Assembly: GCF_014191875.1 (NCBI RefSeq)
Contig: NZ_JACHXD010000001.1
Coordinates: 310,001 to 374,000, forward strand
Reading direction: 5' to 3'
DNA: 64,000 nucleotides
Origin: Pseudoduganella violacea
GTDB taxonomy: Bacteria; Pseudomonadota; Gammaproteobacteria; Burkholderiales; Burkholderiaceae_D
Below, one piece after another: positions 7,606 through 16,670 of this stretch; position 1 is the stretch's first letter, and every line of letters starts with the position of its first letter. The translations under genes and the position numbers were made by a program. The notes below the pieces were generated by a model. It was given only the letters and a program-made list of their open reading frames with translations, had not been told where the DNA came from and made no database searches.

Positions 7606-10600
7606 TTAGGCACCGAGCGTCATCAGACTGGCGTTGCCGCCGGCTGCGGTGGTGTTGACGCACAGGGCGCGTTCGGCAACCAGACGCCACAGCGGGATTT
7701 CGCTGTCGTCGCTGCTGTCGATGACGGAGACCAGGGCGCCGTCACGGGCTGCCAGCTCAGGACGCAAGCTGGCGCTGAGCGACGATTCGACCAGGGCGAT
7801 CTGGAAGCCGGCGTTGACGTCGTTCAGCTTGCTGAAGACCTGGATACGGTCTTTGACGGCTGCCGGCAGGTCGGCTGGCAGCAAAGCCGGGCTGCTTTCC
7901 AGCACCAGGGCCTGGTTGCCGGTCGCCATGGCGGCGGCAATTTGGTTCAGCAGGGCTGGCTGGGTGCTGGCTGCGCACAATACGGCGCCGCGGGAGGTGA
8001 AGCTCAGCGTATTGCGTTCACCCGTCGGACCAGGCAGGACGGTGGTGCTGCCGAGCAGGCTGCTGTGGGCGTATTTGTCGCTGAGCTTGCTCACCGTGTC
8101 CAGGCCTTTGGCTTTGGACCAGGCTGCCAAGGCGTCGAAAGCGGCGGTGGTGCGGCGTTCCGGCGTCGATGCGAGCACGGCGTTGCGTTGCAGACGTTTC
8201 AGATACAGCGGACCGCCGGCTTTCGGCCCCGTGCCCGATTTGCCTTCGCCACCGAACGGTTGCACGCCCACCACGGCGCCCACGATATTGCGGTTGACGT
8301 AGATATTGCCCACGTGCGCGCGCGACGTGATGAAATCGATGGTTTCATCGATGCGCGAGTGCACGCCCAGGGTCAGGCCAAAGCCACTGGCATTGATTTC
8401 GCCAATAACTTTGGGCAGTTCCGAGCGCTTGTAGCGGATCACGTGCATCACCGGCCCGAAAACTTCCTTGCTCAGCTCGTTCAGCGAGCGGATTTCGAGT
8501 ACGGTCGGCGGCACGAACGTACCGTTCACATCGCTTGGCAGGCCCAGGGAGAAGCTGTTGACGGCCGTTTTGCGCGTGGTTTCGATGTGGGCCAGCAGGT
8601 TTTGCTGTGCTTCGGCATCGATCACCGGGCCGATATCGGTCACCAGGCGGTCGGGGCTGCCGATTTTCAGCTCGGCCATGGCGCCTTTGAGCGTGCGAAT
8701 GGTCTTGTCGGCGATATCTTCCTGCAGGAACAGCACGCGCAGCGCCGAGCAGCGCTGGCCGGCGCTGTCGAAAGCCGAGGAAATCGCATCCTGCACCACC
8801 TGCTCCGGCAGCGAGGAGGAGTCGACGATCATGGCGTTCTGGCCGCCGGTTTCGGCGATCAGCGGGATATCGGCATGCTCGGCCGCCGCGCGTTTGGCCA
8901 GCGAACGGTTGATCAGCTGGGCCACTTCGGTCGAGCCGGTGAAGATCACACCCTTGACGCGGGCATCGTTGCACAGGCCGGCGCCGACGACTTCGCCGCG
9001 GCCCGGCAGGAATTGCAGGGCGGCACGCGGAATGCCGGCTTCATGCAGCAGTTCCACGGCGCGGAAAGCGATCAGCGGGGTCTGCTCGGCCGGTTTGGCC
9101 AGCACCACATTGCCGGCGGCCAGTGCGGCCGCGACCTGGCCGGTGAAAATGGCCAGCGGGAAATTCCAGGGGCTGATGCAGGTGACCGGGCCCAGGGCCA
9201 GGGTATTCGGCGCGCTGCCCACCTCGGCGGCGTAATAGCGCAGGAAGTCGACCGCTTCGCGGATCTCGGCGATCGCATTCGGCAGCGATTTGCCGGCTTC
9301 GCGAATCGCCAGCGTCATCAATTCCAGCATATGGGTTTCGAACAGCTCGGCGGCGCGCACCAGGGCGGCGGCGCGCTGCGACGGTTCCACCGTCTGCCAG
9401 TCCATGGCGAAATGGCTGGCGCTGGCCAGCGCGTTTTCCACGTCGGCGGCATTGGCTTCCGTCACCTGGCCCACCACATCGCTCTTCTGCGCCGGGTTGA
9501 CGACCGGCTGGGCGGGCTGGCCCTCGCTGGCGGCCACGGCCAGCAGCGGCACGGCGCTCCAGCTGCGCTGTTCGGCCAGCACGGCCGAGATATGGCGCAG
9601 CACGTCTTCGTTCGCCAAGTCCAGGCCGGCCGAGTTCAGACGCTCGGCGCCGAACAGATGCAGCGGCTGTGGAATGGCCGGGTGCGGCAGGCCGCCTTGT
9701 TCGCGCGCAATGTCCAGCGGGTTTTTCACCAGCGATTCGACCGGAATGCTCTCATCCACGATCTGGTTCACGAAGGACGAGTTGGCGCCGTTTTCCAGCA
9801 GGCGGCGCACCAGGTAGGCCAGCAGCGTCTCGTGCGAACCGACCGGCGCGTAAATGCGGCAGGCCTTGCCCAGCTTGTCGGCGCCGACCACCTGGTCGTA
9901 CAGCGTTTCGCCCATGCCGTGCAGGCACTGGAACTCGTAGTCTTCGATGCCGTCGCGCTTGGCCCAGGTGTAGATGGTGGACACGGTGTGCGCATTATGG
10001 GTGGCGAACTGCGGATAAATCACGTCGGTCGCGGCCAACAGCTTCTGCGCGCACACCAGGTAGGACACATCGGTGTACACCTTGCGCGTGTAGACCGGGT
10101 AGCCGGGCATGCCCTCGACCTGGGCACGCTTGATCTCGGCATCCCAATACGCGCCCTTGACCAGACGCACCATGAATTTGCGACCGCTGCGCTTGGCCAG
10201 GTCGATCAGGAAGTCGATAGCGAAGGGGCAACGTTTCTGGTAAGCCTGCACCACGAAGCCGATGCCGTCGAAACCGGCCAGGGCCGGGTCGAACGCCATC
10301 GCCTCCATCAGGTCCAGCGACAGTTCCAGGCGGTCGGCCTCCTCCGCGTCGATATTCAGGCCGATGTCATAGCCTTTGGCCAGCAGCACCAGTTGGCGCA
10401 GGCGCGGCAGCAGCTCATTCATCACGCGCTCGCGCTGGGCGCGGCTGTAGCGCGGGTGCAGGGCCGACAGCTTGACCGAAATGCCCGGGCCTTCCTTGAT
10501 GCCGCGGCCGTTCGACGCGCGGCCGATGGCGTGGATCGCGGTTTCATAGGCGGCGTAGTAGTTGGCCGCATCCGCCTCGGTCAGCGCCGCTTCGCCCAGC

Positions 10601-11256
10601 ATGTCGTAGGAATACCGGTAGCCGCTCGATTCGTTCTCGCGGCCGTTCTTGATCGCTTCATCGATGGTCTGGCCGGTCACGAACTGGTTGCCCAGCATGC
10701 GCATCGCCAGGTCCACGCCCTTGCGGATCAGCGGTTCGCCGCCCTTGGCGATCAGGCGGGTCAGGGCCGACCCCAGGCCCTGCTCGCTGCTCGAGCTGAC
10801 CAGCTTGCCCGTCACCAGCAGACCCCAGGTCGCCGCATTGACGAACAGCGAAGGCGACTCGCCCAGGTGCTTGCGCCAGTCGCCCTTGCTGATTTTGTCG
10901 GCAATCAGGCGGTCGGCGGTGGCGCTGTCTGGAATACGCAACAGTGCTTCGGCCAGGCACATCAGCGCCACGCCCTCTTCCGACGACAGCGAAAACTCAT
11001 GCATCAGCGCATCCACGCCCGACGAGCGGGTACGTTTTTCACGTACCGAATTCACCAGACGCTGGGCCAGCGTCTGCGCCTGTTGCGTGGTTTCCGCGCC
11101 GCCCTCGCGGATTTGCGACAGCAGCCATTGCACGGCGCCCTGCTCATCGCGGCGATATGCAGCGGTAACGGCGGCGCGCAGCGGGCTGGGATCGCGCAGG
11201 ATTTCGGCTTGCAAAGTAGCAAACGGGACGAGGGAAGGAGGGGCTGCTGGGTGCAT
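7606..11256 (-). CDS. putA: Bifunctional proline dehydrogenase / delta-1-pyrroline-5-carboxylate dehydrogenase PutA (type B)
   Basis: This 1216-residue enzyme converts proline to glutamate in two steps, using FAD then NAD+, with channelling between active sites. The N-terminus begins directly with the PutA arm and helical region and has no ribbon-helix-helix DNA-binding domain. The proline dehydrogenase barrel spans about 180-480 (KGAYWDAEIKRAQ, ATHNAHTVSTI). The aldehyde dehydrogenase part has CISPWNFPLAIFTGQ, FTGSTEVAQLI, a catalytic Glu in ETGGQNAM (about 801) and Cys in GQRCSAL (about 835). About 200 further C-terminal residues correspond to the extra ALDH-like domain of long PutAs. This architecture is type B: no self-repressing domain. 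Regulation therefore probably comes from the divergent Lrp-type gene at 11469. Confidence 0.96.
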   Translation of the reverse strand: MHPAAPPSLVPFATLQAEILRDPSPLRAAVTAAYRRDEQGAVQWLLSQIREGGAETTQQAQTLAQRLVNSVREKRTRSSGVDALMHEFSLSSEEGVALMCLAEALLRIPDSATADRLIADKISKGDWRKHLGESPSLFVNAATWGLLVTGKLVSSSSEQGLGSALTRLIAKGGEPLIRKGVDLAMRMLGNQFVTGQTIDEAIKNGRENESSGYRYSYDMLGEAALTEADAANYYAAYETAIHAIGRASNGRGIKEGPGISVKLSALHPRYSRAQRERVMNELLPRLRQLVLLAKGYDIGLNIDAEEADRLELSLDLMEAMAFDPALAGFDGIGFVVQAYQKRCPFAIDFLIDLAKRSGRKFMVRLVKGAYWDAEIKRAQVEGMPGYPVYTRKVYTDVSYLVCAQKLLAATDVIYPQFATHNAHTVSTIYTWAKRDGIEDYEFQCLHGMGETLYDQVVGADKLGKACRIYAPVGSHETLLAYLVRRLLENGANSSFVNQIVDESIPVESLVKNPLDIAREQGGLPHPAIPQPLHLFGAERLNSAGLDLANEDVLRHISAVLAEQRSWSAVPLLAVAASEGQPAQPVVNPAQKSDVVGQVTEANAADVENALASASHFAMDWQTVEPSQRAAALVRAAELFETHMLELMTLAIREAGKSLPNAIAEIREAVDFLRYYAAEVGSAPNTLALGPVTCISPWNFPLAIFTGQVAAALAAGNVVLAKPAEQTPLIAFRAVELLHEAGIPRAALQFLPGRGEVVGAGLCNDARVKGVIFTGSTEVAQLINRSLAKRAAAEHADIPLIAETGGQNAMIVDSSSLPEQVVQDAISSAFDSAGQRCSALRVLFLQEDIADKTIRTLKGAMAELKIGSPDRLVTDIGPVIDAEAQQNLLAHIETTRKTAVNSFSLGLPSDVNGTFVPPTVLEIRSLNELSKEVFGPVMHVIRYKRSELPKVIGEINASGFGLTLGVHSRIDETIDFITSRAHVGNIYVNRNIVGAVVGVQPFGGEGKSGTGPKAGGPLYLKRLQRNAVLASTPERRTTAAFDALAAWSKAKGLDTVSKLSDKYAHSSLLGSTTVLPGPTGERNTLSFTSRGAVLCAASTQPALLNQIAAAMATGNQALVLESSPALLPADLPAAVKDRIQVFSKLNDVNAGFQIALVESSLSASLRPELAARDGALVSVIDSSDDSEIPLWRLVAERALCVNTTAAGGNASLMTLGA

Positions 11257-11392
11257 GAAGGGGCTCTTTTATCGAAGAAATAATGAGGTTGAGCACATAA
11301 GAAAACACGCCCGACAAACCCTGTTTGCGGAGCGTGTTCTACGGTGCTGCTGATGATTTGATTGTATGCGGGATTCTTCTGGATTAATTCTG

Positions 11393-11415
11393 GTATTGCT
11401 TAGGACTAGCAATAC
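11393..11415. promoter_or_regulatory. Inverted repeat in the putA-lrp intergenic region (probable Lrp-type operator)
   Basis: Perfect 8-base arms GTATTGCT and AGCAATAC are separated by a 7-base spacer. The site lies in the 212-base region between divergent putA and the Lrp/AsnC gene, 54 bases before the latter's ATG. This is a usual position for an Lrp-family autoregulatory and putA-activating site. Binding is inferred. Confidence 0.55.
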
Positions 11416-11468
11416 ATAGTTTTTAGTGAGAGAATTTGACCAAATAAAATTAATTAGGGGATGAATCC

Positions 11469-11924
11469 ATGCTGGACAAGATCAGTAAGAAGATTCTGAT
11501 GGAGCTGCAAAGCGACGGCCGCATCAGCAATGTAGAACTGGCGGCACGCGTCAATCTCTCGCCGGCCGCCTGTCTGGAGCGCGTGCGCAAGCTGCATGAA
11601 TCCGGCTACATCATGGGCTACACCGCCCAGCTTAATCCACAATTGCTGGACGTGTCGCTGCTCGTCTTCATCGAAGTCGTGCTCGACCGCACCACGCCCG
11701 AAGTTTTCGACGCCTTCAAGCAAAGTGTGCAAGTCATCCCCGAAGTGCTCGAATGCCATATGGTGGCCGGCGGCTTCGACTACCTGGTGAAAGCACGCGT
11801 CAAGGACATGGCCGCCTACCGTGAATTCCTCGGCAAGACCCTGCTGCAGAAAGGCGTACGCGAAACCCACACCTACGCCGTGATGGAAGAAGTCAAAAAC
11901 ACCAGCAAGCTCCCCATCAAATAA
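11469..11924 (+). CDS. Lrp/AsnC family transcriptional regulator, probable putA activator
   Basis: The 151-residue protein has the Lrp layout: an N-terminal winged HTH (DKISKKILMELQSDGRISNVELA, then NLSPAACLERVRKLHESGYI) and a C-terminal RAM/AsnC ligand-binding domain (about 65-145, with the family's VLECHMVAGGFDYLVKARV segment). It is divergent from putA with a palindrome between them. In other proteobacteria whose PutA lacks the DNA-binding domain, an Lrp-type regulator (PutR) activates putA in response to proline; the same role is inferred here. The ATG is preceded by an AGGGG site nine bases away. It converges on a LysR gene across a repeat pair. Confidence 0.88.
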   Translation: MLDKISKKILMELQSDGRISNVELAARVNLSPAACLERVRKLHESGYIMGYTAQLNPQLLDVSLLVFIEVVLDRTTPEVFDAFKQSVQVIPEVLECHMVAGGFDYLVKARVKDMAAYREFLGKTLLQKGVRETHTYAVMEEVKNTSKLPIK

Positions 11925-11946
11925 GCCCGTTTGCGCCAAATCAAAC

Positions 11947-12042
11947 AATGTCCCACCCTGGTGTCAGGCACCACGGTCGGACATTCTTTGAGAAAAATCA
12001 AGCAATGTCCTGCTCTGGTGCCTGACACCAGGGTGGGACATT
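11947..12042. repeat. Second inverted pair of REP-like palindromes between convergent genes
   Basis: Arms 11947-11973 and 12016-12042 are perfect reverse complements over 27 bases, each containing the GGTGTCAGGCACC palindrome. It has the same design as the element at 7481-7585. It lies between the convergent Lrp and LysR genes and probably terminates both. The two elements bracket the putA-lrp locus. Confidence 0.75.
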
Positions 12043-12062
12043 TGCTGATTTAGATCAAAGGT

Positions 12063-13031
12063 TTAGTAGGTGTCGTTCTTGGGCGCGGTGCCGGGCGCGG
12101 TGCGCTGGGTGACGCTGTTCATGCTTTCGAGGTGGCTGCGCAGCCATTTGTGCACGGGACTGCGGGCGTCGCGTTCGTGCCAGAGCATGTCGAGGTGGAC
12201 GGCGGGGAGCTGGAACGGCAGCTCTTTCGAGATCAGGGCGTCGGTCATGCCGGTGGAGGCGATCAGGTGCTTGGGCAGCACCGTCACCAGGTCGGAGTTG
12301 GCGACGACGCGGCCGGCGGTGAAGAATTGGTTCACCGTCAGCAGGATGCGCCGTTCGCGGCCGATCTGGGCCAGGGCTTCGTCCACCAGGCCGTGGGCGC
12401 GGCCGGAGAAGCTCACCAGCAGGTGGTTGACGGCGCAGTAGTTGTCCAGCGTGAGCTCGCTTTTGGCCAGCGGATGGTCGCGCCGCATCACGCAGACATA
12501 GGTTCCCGAATACAGGCGCTCGTGGCGGATCGGCGAACTCGGTTCGCTCATCAGCTGGGCCGCCACGCCGGGGAAGAAGCCGACCGCCAGGTCGATGTCG
12601 CCGCGCAGCAGCATGGGACGCGGCTCGCGCGTCGTCAGCGGCACCATCCGCACATTCACGCCGGGCGCTTCGCGCTCGATCGAACGCATCAGCGAAGGCA
12701 GCCAGAAGGCGGCCGTGGCGTCGGCCATGGCCATGCGGAAGGTGGCGTGGGCGCGCGACACGTCAAACGTGCCGGGCGCCACCGCCGCTTCCAGCGAGGC
12801 CAGGGCGCTGCGCACGGCCGGCCACAGCGCTTCGGCGCGCGGGGTCGGCTTGACGCCGTAGGCGGTGCGGATCAGCAAGTCGTCGCCCAGGCTTTCGCGC
12901 AGGCGCTTGATGGCGTTCGAGACCGCCGGCTGGGTCATGGCCAGGTGGCCGGCCGCGCGCGTCAGGTTCTGCTCGGTCATCACGGCGTCGAAGACGCGCA
13001 ACAGGTTCAGGTCCAGCGTCAGAAAGCTCAT
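12063..13031 (-). CDS. LysR family transcriptional regulator
   Basis: The 322-residue product has a LysR N-terminal HTH (LDLNLLRVFDAVMTEQNLTRAA, then QPAVSNAIKRLRESLGDDLLIRT) and a C-terminal substrate-binding domain starting near residue 90. The HTH wording (DLNLLRVFDAV, MTQPAVSNAIKRLR) is that of the NodD/LeuO-like subgroup. The effector is unknown. It is divergent from a small membrane protein gene at 13167, and a 16-base perfect palindrome lies 45 bases upstream of its start, so autoregulation and control of the small gene are plausible. Confidence 0.88.
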   Translation of the reverse strand: MSFLTLDLNLLRVFDAVMTEQNLTRAAGHLAMTQPAVSNAIKRLRESLGDDLLIRTAYGVKPTPRAEALWPAVRSALASLEAAVAPGTFDVSRAHATFRMAMADATAAFWLPSLMRSIEREAPGVNVRMVPLTTREPRPMLLRGDIDLAVGFFPGVAAQLMSEPSSPIRHERLYSGTYVCVMRRDHPLAKSELTLDNYCAVNHLLVSFSGRAHGLVDEALAQIGRERRILLTVNQFFTAGRVVANSDLVTVLPKHLIASTGMTDALISKELPFQLPAVHLDMLWHERDARSPVHKWLRSHLESMNSVTQRTAPGTAPKNDTY

Positions 13032-13075
13032 GGTGTTTGGCGGTCAGGTTGGGGGCGGCTCGAATGATTATTCAC

Positions 13076-13091
13076 AATAATTATAATTATT
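13076..13091. promoter_or_regulatory. Perfect 16-base AT palindrome between the LysR and small membrane protein genes
   Basis: The sequence AATAATTATAATTATT equals its own reverse complement. It sits in the 135-base divergent region between the LysR gene (start 13031) and the small membrane protein gene (start 13167). The position and the AT-rich dyad fit a LysR-type binding site, though a strict T-N11-A core cannot be singled out. Confidence 0.5.
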
Positions 13092-13166
13092 ATTGGGAAA
13101 CAAAATTAGATTTATATGTTGCGCTGCACTATAGTTACGCTAGATTCTAAATGCAACTGAAACATC

Positions 13167-13460
13167 ATGTCTACCTTCATTTCCGCGTCGCAACTTTTCC
13201 TGCAAGACCTCTCCTTCATGGACGCCGTCCTGGTGCTGCTGGGCGTGGCCCTGGTATTCGGCACCGTGATGCTGTTCCAGCCGCTGCTGCGCGGTGTGGC
13301 ACGCGCGGCAATGATGGTCGTGAAGCCAAAAATGAGTAAAGAGGAGCAGCTGAACCGCCGCAAGATGCATGACGCGATGCTCTTGAAAAGCATGCTGAAC
13401 TCGCCCGATGGCTCGCCCAGCCATGCCGCCGAGCTGTATGCTCTGGCATCGCGTTCGTAA
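13167..13460 (+). CDS. Small membrane protein of unknown function
   Basis: This 97-residue protein is not recognised. One clear hydrophobic segment (about 18-42, MDAVLVLLGVALVFGTVMLFQPLL) is followed by a charged, Lys/Arg-rich and then helical C-terminus, so it is probably a single-pass inner-membrane protein with a cytoplasmic tail. Codon use is GC-rich like its neighbours, which supports a real gene. It is divergent from the LysR gene at 12063-13031, a possible regulator. Confidence 0.65.
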   Translation: MSTFISASQLFLQDLSFMDAVLVLLGVALVFGTVMLFQPLLRGVARAAMMVVKPKMSKEEQLNRRKMHDAMLLKSMLNSPDGSPSHAAELYALASRS

Positions 13461-13515
13461 GAAATGAACGTGGCGGCAGCGGGTCCCCCCGTCTGCCGCA
13501 TTGCAGCATCGAAGC

Positions 13516-14109
13516 TTACTTCACTTCACCGAGCAGTTTCGGCTTGAGCGAGCTGTCCACGGCCTTGTCACCAATCCAGATGCGGGTAATGGCGTTGTAG
13601 AACGCGACATCCGGCACGGTTTCCCCGATTTTCTTCCCATTCAGCTGGCATTGCGTGCCGACGCCGGGAACCCAGTCCACCAGCAGCACATCGCCCTTCT
13701 TCAGGCCGGGGATGGCGGCGAACATTTCACCGAAGGTTTTGGTTTGCGGCAGGATCTTGGTGCGTTCGGCTTGGTCGGTATTGGCGTTCAAGCCATCCAT
13801 GAAGGCTTTGCCGAAGTCTTCCGAGCTCAGGTCGCGCATGCTGACGATCTGGATGCGGCGCGCGCCCGGCACGGCCAGGATGTCGGCCATGGTGGTCTTT
13901 TTCTCGCTCAGATACAGGCCCAGGGCATAGACCTTGAAGATGACCTTGGTGCGCAGGCCGGCGCCGTTCAGCTTGAGCTGTTGGCCGGCGACGGTGGCGG
14001 TTTCCTCGAATTTCACGCCGGCCACGTCGGTGCTGGCGAAAACCGGGGCGGCAGAGAGCATCAGGGCAGCGGCGGCTGCCTGGATCAGGGTGCGGCGGGT
14101 GATGGACAT
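13516..14109 (-). CDS. Exported chalcone isomerase-like protein
   Basis: The 197-residue protein starts with a signal peptide (MSITRRTLIQAAAAALMLSAAPVFA) whose early Arg pair is weakly Tat-like. The mature part resembles the bacterial chalcone isomerase-like family (the fold of plant chalcone isomerase, whose non-plant members bind fatty acids or have unknown roles): VAGVKFEETATVAGQQL near the N-terminus, KVYALGLYLSEK, then DWVPGVGTQCQLNGKKIG and a closing FYNAITRIWIGDKAVDSSLK. A periplasmic location is likely. The substrate is unknown and no flavonoid metabolism is implied. It stands alone between the small membrane protein gene and the ferredoxin. Confidence 0.82.
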   Translation of the reverse strand: MSITRRTLIQAAAAALMLSAAPVFASTDVAGVKFEETATVAGQQLKLNGAGLRTKVIFKVYALGLYLSEKKTTMADILAVPGARRIQIVSMRDLSSEDFGKAFMDGLNANTDQAERTKILPQTKTFGEMFAAIPGLKKGDVLLVDWVPGVGTQCQLNGKKIGETVPDVAFYNAITRIWIGDKAVDSSLKPKLLGEVK

Positions 14110-14191
14110 GCGGTCTCCAATTAGTGTGGTTGCCGGTGAAATATACCACCGGCCGCGCCTAATTGTGCACGCCCATGCTATTTTGCGACGT

Positions 14192-14473
<282 letters not shown>

Positions 14474-14479
14474 TTAAGG

Positions 14480-15013
<534 letters not shown>

Positions 15014-15034
15014 TTATGCCTGAAATCGCTGCTG

Positions 15035-15670
15035 CTAATTTTTTAGGCGCAATTTCAATAAATGATAGTACACCATGCCAGCCTTGTCCGCCCGGACCAC
15101 CTCCCAAGCCGCCATCCACTCGGGCACTTCTTCGCCTTCGAACGTGAGCGGCAGGCCGGATTCGGCATACACCAGGCCATCTTCTTTCAATAGGCCGGCG
15201 CACAGCGGCAGGGCCTTGCTCAGAAAGTCTTGCTGGTAAGGCGGATCGAGGAAGACCAGGTCGAAGCGCTGGCCGCGCAGCGCCAGCGACTGGGCGCTGG
15301 CCACGGCGTCGCCGCGCTGCACCGTCACATTGGCGGCGTTCAGCTTGGCCTTGATGCTGTCCAGCTGGCGTACCACGGCGCTATTGCTGTCGATCATGAG
15401 CACGTTCTGCGCGCCACGGCTGGCCGCTTCGAAACCGAGCGCGCCGCTGCCGGAGAACAGGTCCAGCACCTGGGCCGCGGCCCATTCGCCGTCGCGCAGG
15501 TGGTTGATCCAGTTGAACACCGTTTCGCGCACGCGGTCCGGCGTGGGACGCAGGCCCAGCGCTTCGAGCACGGGCAGCGTCGAACGTTTCCATTGCCCGC
15601 CGATGATGCGCACCTGCTTGGCGTGCTGGGGACCGTGGACGGGGACTTTGGCGGGCTTCTTCTTTTGCAT
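15035..15670 (-). CDS. rsmD: 16S rRNA (guanine(966)-N(2))-methyltransferase RsmD
   Basis: The product (211 residues from ATG 15670) methylates N2 of G966 in 16S rRNA using S-adenosylmethionine. Features are RIIGGQWKRSTLPV near the start, LRPTPDRVRETVFNWINHL, the SAM-binding DLFSGSGALGFEAASRG, and the catalytic DLVFLDPPY motif. A TTG at 15694 would add eight residues; neither start has a good ribosome binding site, and I prefer the ATG because it begins directly before the basic N-terminal tail usual for this family. It heads the rsmD-coaD-ferredoxin run. Confidence 0.95.
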   Translation of the reverse strand: MQKKKPAKVPVHGPQHAKQVRIIGGQWKRSTLPVLEALGLRPTPDRVRETVFNWINHLRDGEWAAAQVLDLFSGSGALGFEAASRGAQNVLMIDSNSAVVRQLDSIKAKLNAANVTVQRGDAVASAQSLALRGQRFDLVFLDPPYQQDFLSKALPLCAGLLKEDGLVYAESGLPLTFEGEEVPEWMAAWEVVRADKAGMVYYHLLKLRLKN

Positions 15671-15742
15671 GGGACAACGGAGAGGATGGTTCAACGGCGG
15701 CCACTATACCATGCAGCCGCCCTCGGGCCGCCCCGCCAGCCC

Positions 15743-16642
15743 TTATTTGGCCTGGGCCGCCAGCGTGTTGAAATCGTCGATCCAGCCCTGTATGCGCTTG
15801 TGGGCATGGGCTTTCTGCGCCGGCGTGGCCAGCTGGACCACGGTGTAGACCAGGTCGATGGTGCTATTGGTATACGCGTCCATGAAAGGCTTGCGTTCGG
15901 AATTGTCCATGCGCGCGAAGCTTTCGCGGATCAGGCTCTGCACCCAGGCAATGGCTTGTTCGCGGCTGGGCTGCTCGCGCGCGATGCGCTGCGCCAGTTC
16001 CAGGATGCTGCGCTGGCGGCGCATGCGCTCGTCGAGCCAGATTTCATTGTCGAGCGGACGGGCGTCGGAGGCGCGGCGGATCGCCGCCTCCTGCTCGGCA
16101 CTGAAATTGCCGAACCATAGCTCGAACTGGTCCATCGACTTCTTATAGCGGAACTTGTTCTGCTGCTCGCGGTCCCCTTTCATATTCTTTTTGCGGAAAT
16201 CGGCATTGTTCTTGGCGAATTTCTTTTCCATCTGGGCCAGTTGCTCGGGATGGAGAGTCAGCGCCATATCGGCGATATCGGGCGCCGCCTTGAGCAGCAG
16301 GGCCTGGGTGCGGTTGCGCGCATCGTGATAGCTAGCCAGCAGGTCGGCGCGGCTGATCTTGCCTTGCTGCAGCTGGGCCTGGGCCTTCTGCAGCACCTGC
16401 ACATAGTCTTGCAACTGGGTTTTGCGGTGCCAGCGGAACAGCTCGTCGATATCGTGTTTGGCCTCGCCCTTCTGCTCGCCGTCGAAATCGATATAGCCGT
16501 CCAACCACCAGTAAAGCAAGGTATCGCCATTGTTGTACGCCAGACGCAGCGAGCTGCAAGCCGTGACCAGCAAGGCCAGGGCCAGCACGATATACAGGCT
16601 GGCGCGACGGGAAAAAGAGTGCTGCGTGTTAAACTTTTGCAT
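15743..16642 (-). CDS. DUF6279-like lipoprotein
   Basis: The 299-residue product has a lipoprotein signal peptide with hydrophobic core and lipobox (ALALLVTAC, Cys near residue 28), so it should be anchored in the outer or inner membrane and face the periplasm. The start of the mature region ([22 protein letters not shown]) is the conserved signature of a proteobacterial lipoprotein family of unknown function. The rest is charged and predicted helical. The ATG at 16640-16642 is chosen because the extra upstream frame overlaps glmU and has no signal-peptide logic. It is divergent from glmU with only 28 bases between the starts. Confidence 0.82.
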   Translation of the reverse strand: MQKFNTQHSFSRRASLYIVLALALLVTACSSLRLAYNNGDTLLYWWLDGYIDFDGEQKGEAKHDIDELFRWHRKTQLQDYVQVLQKAQAQLQQGKISRADLLASYHDARNRTQALLLKAAPDIADMALTLHPEQLAQMEKKFAKNNADFRKKNMKGDREQQNKFRYKKSMDQFELWFGNFSAEQEAAIRRASDARPLDNEIWLDERMRRQRSILELAQRIAREQPSREQAIAWVQSLIRESFARMDNSERKPFMDAYTNSTIDLVYTVVQLATPAQKAHAHKRIQGWIDDFNTLAAQAK

Positions 16643-16670
16643 ATTTTTAACTCTCTCGAATTTTCGGCCT

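Noticed and set aside
7942-11283. 1113-codon plus-strand frame opposite putA
   Set aside because: It mirrors the high third-position GC of putA, shows no domain, and has no ribosome binding site.
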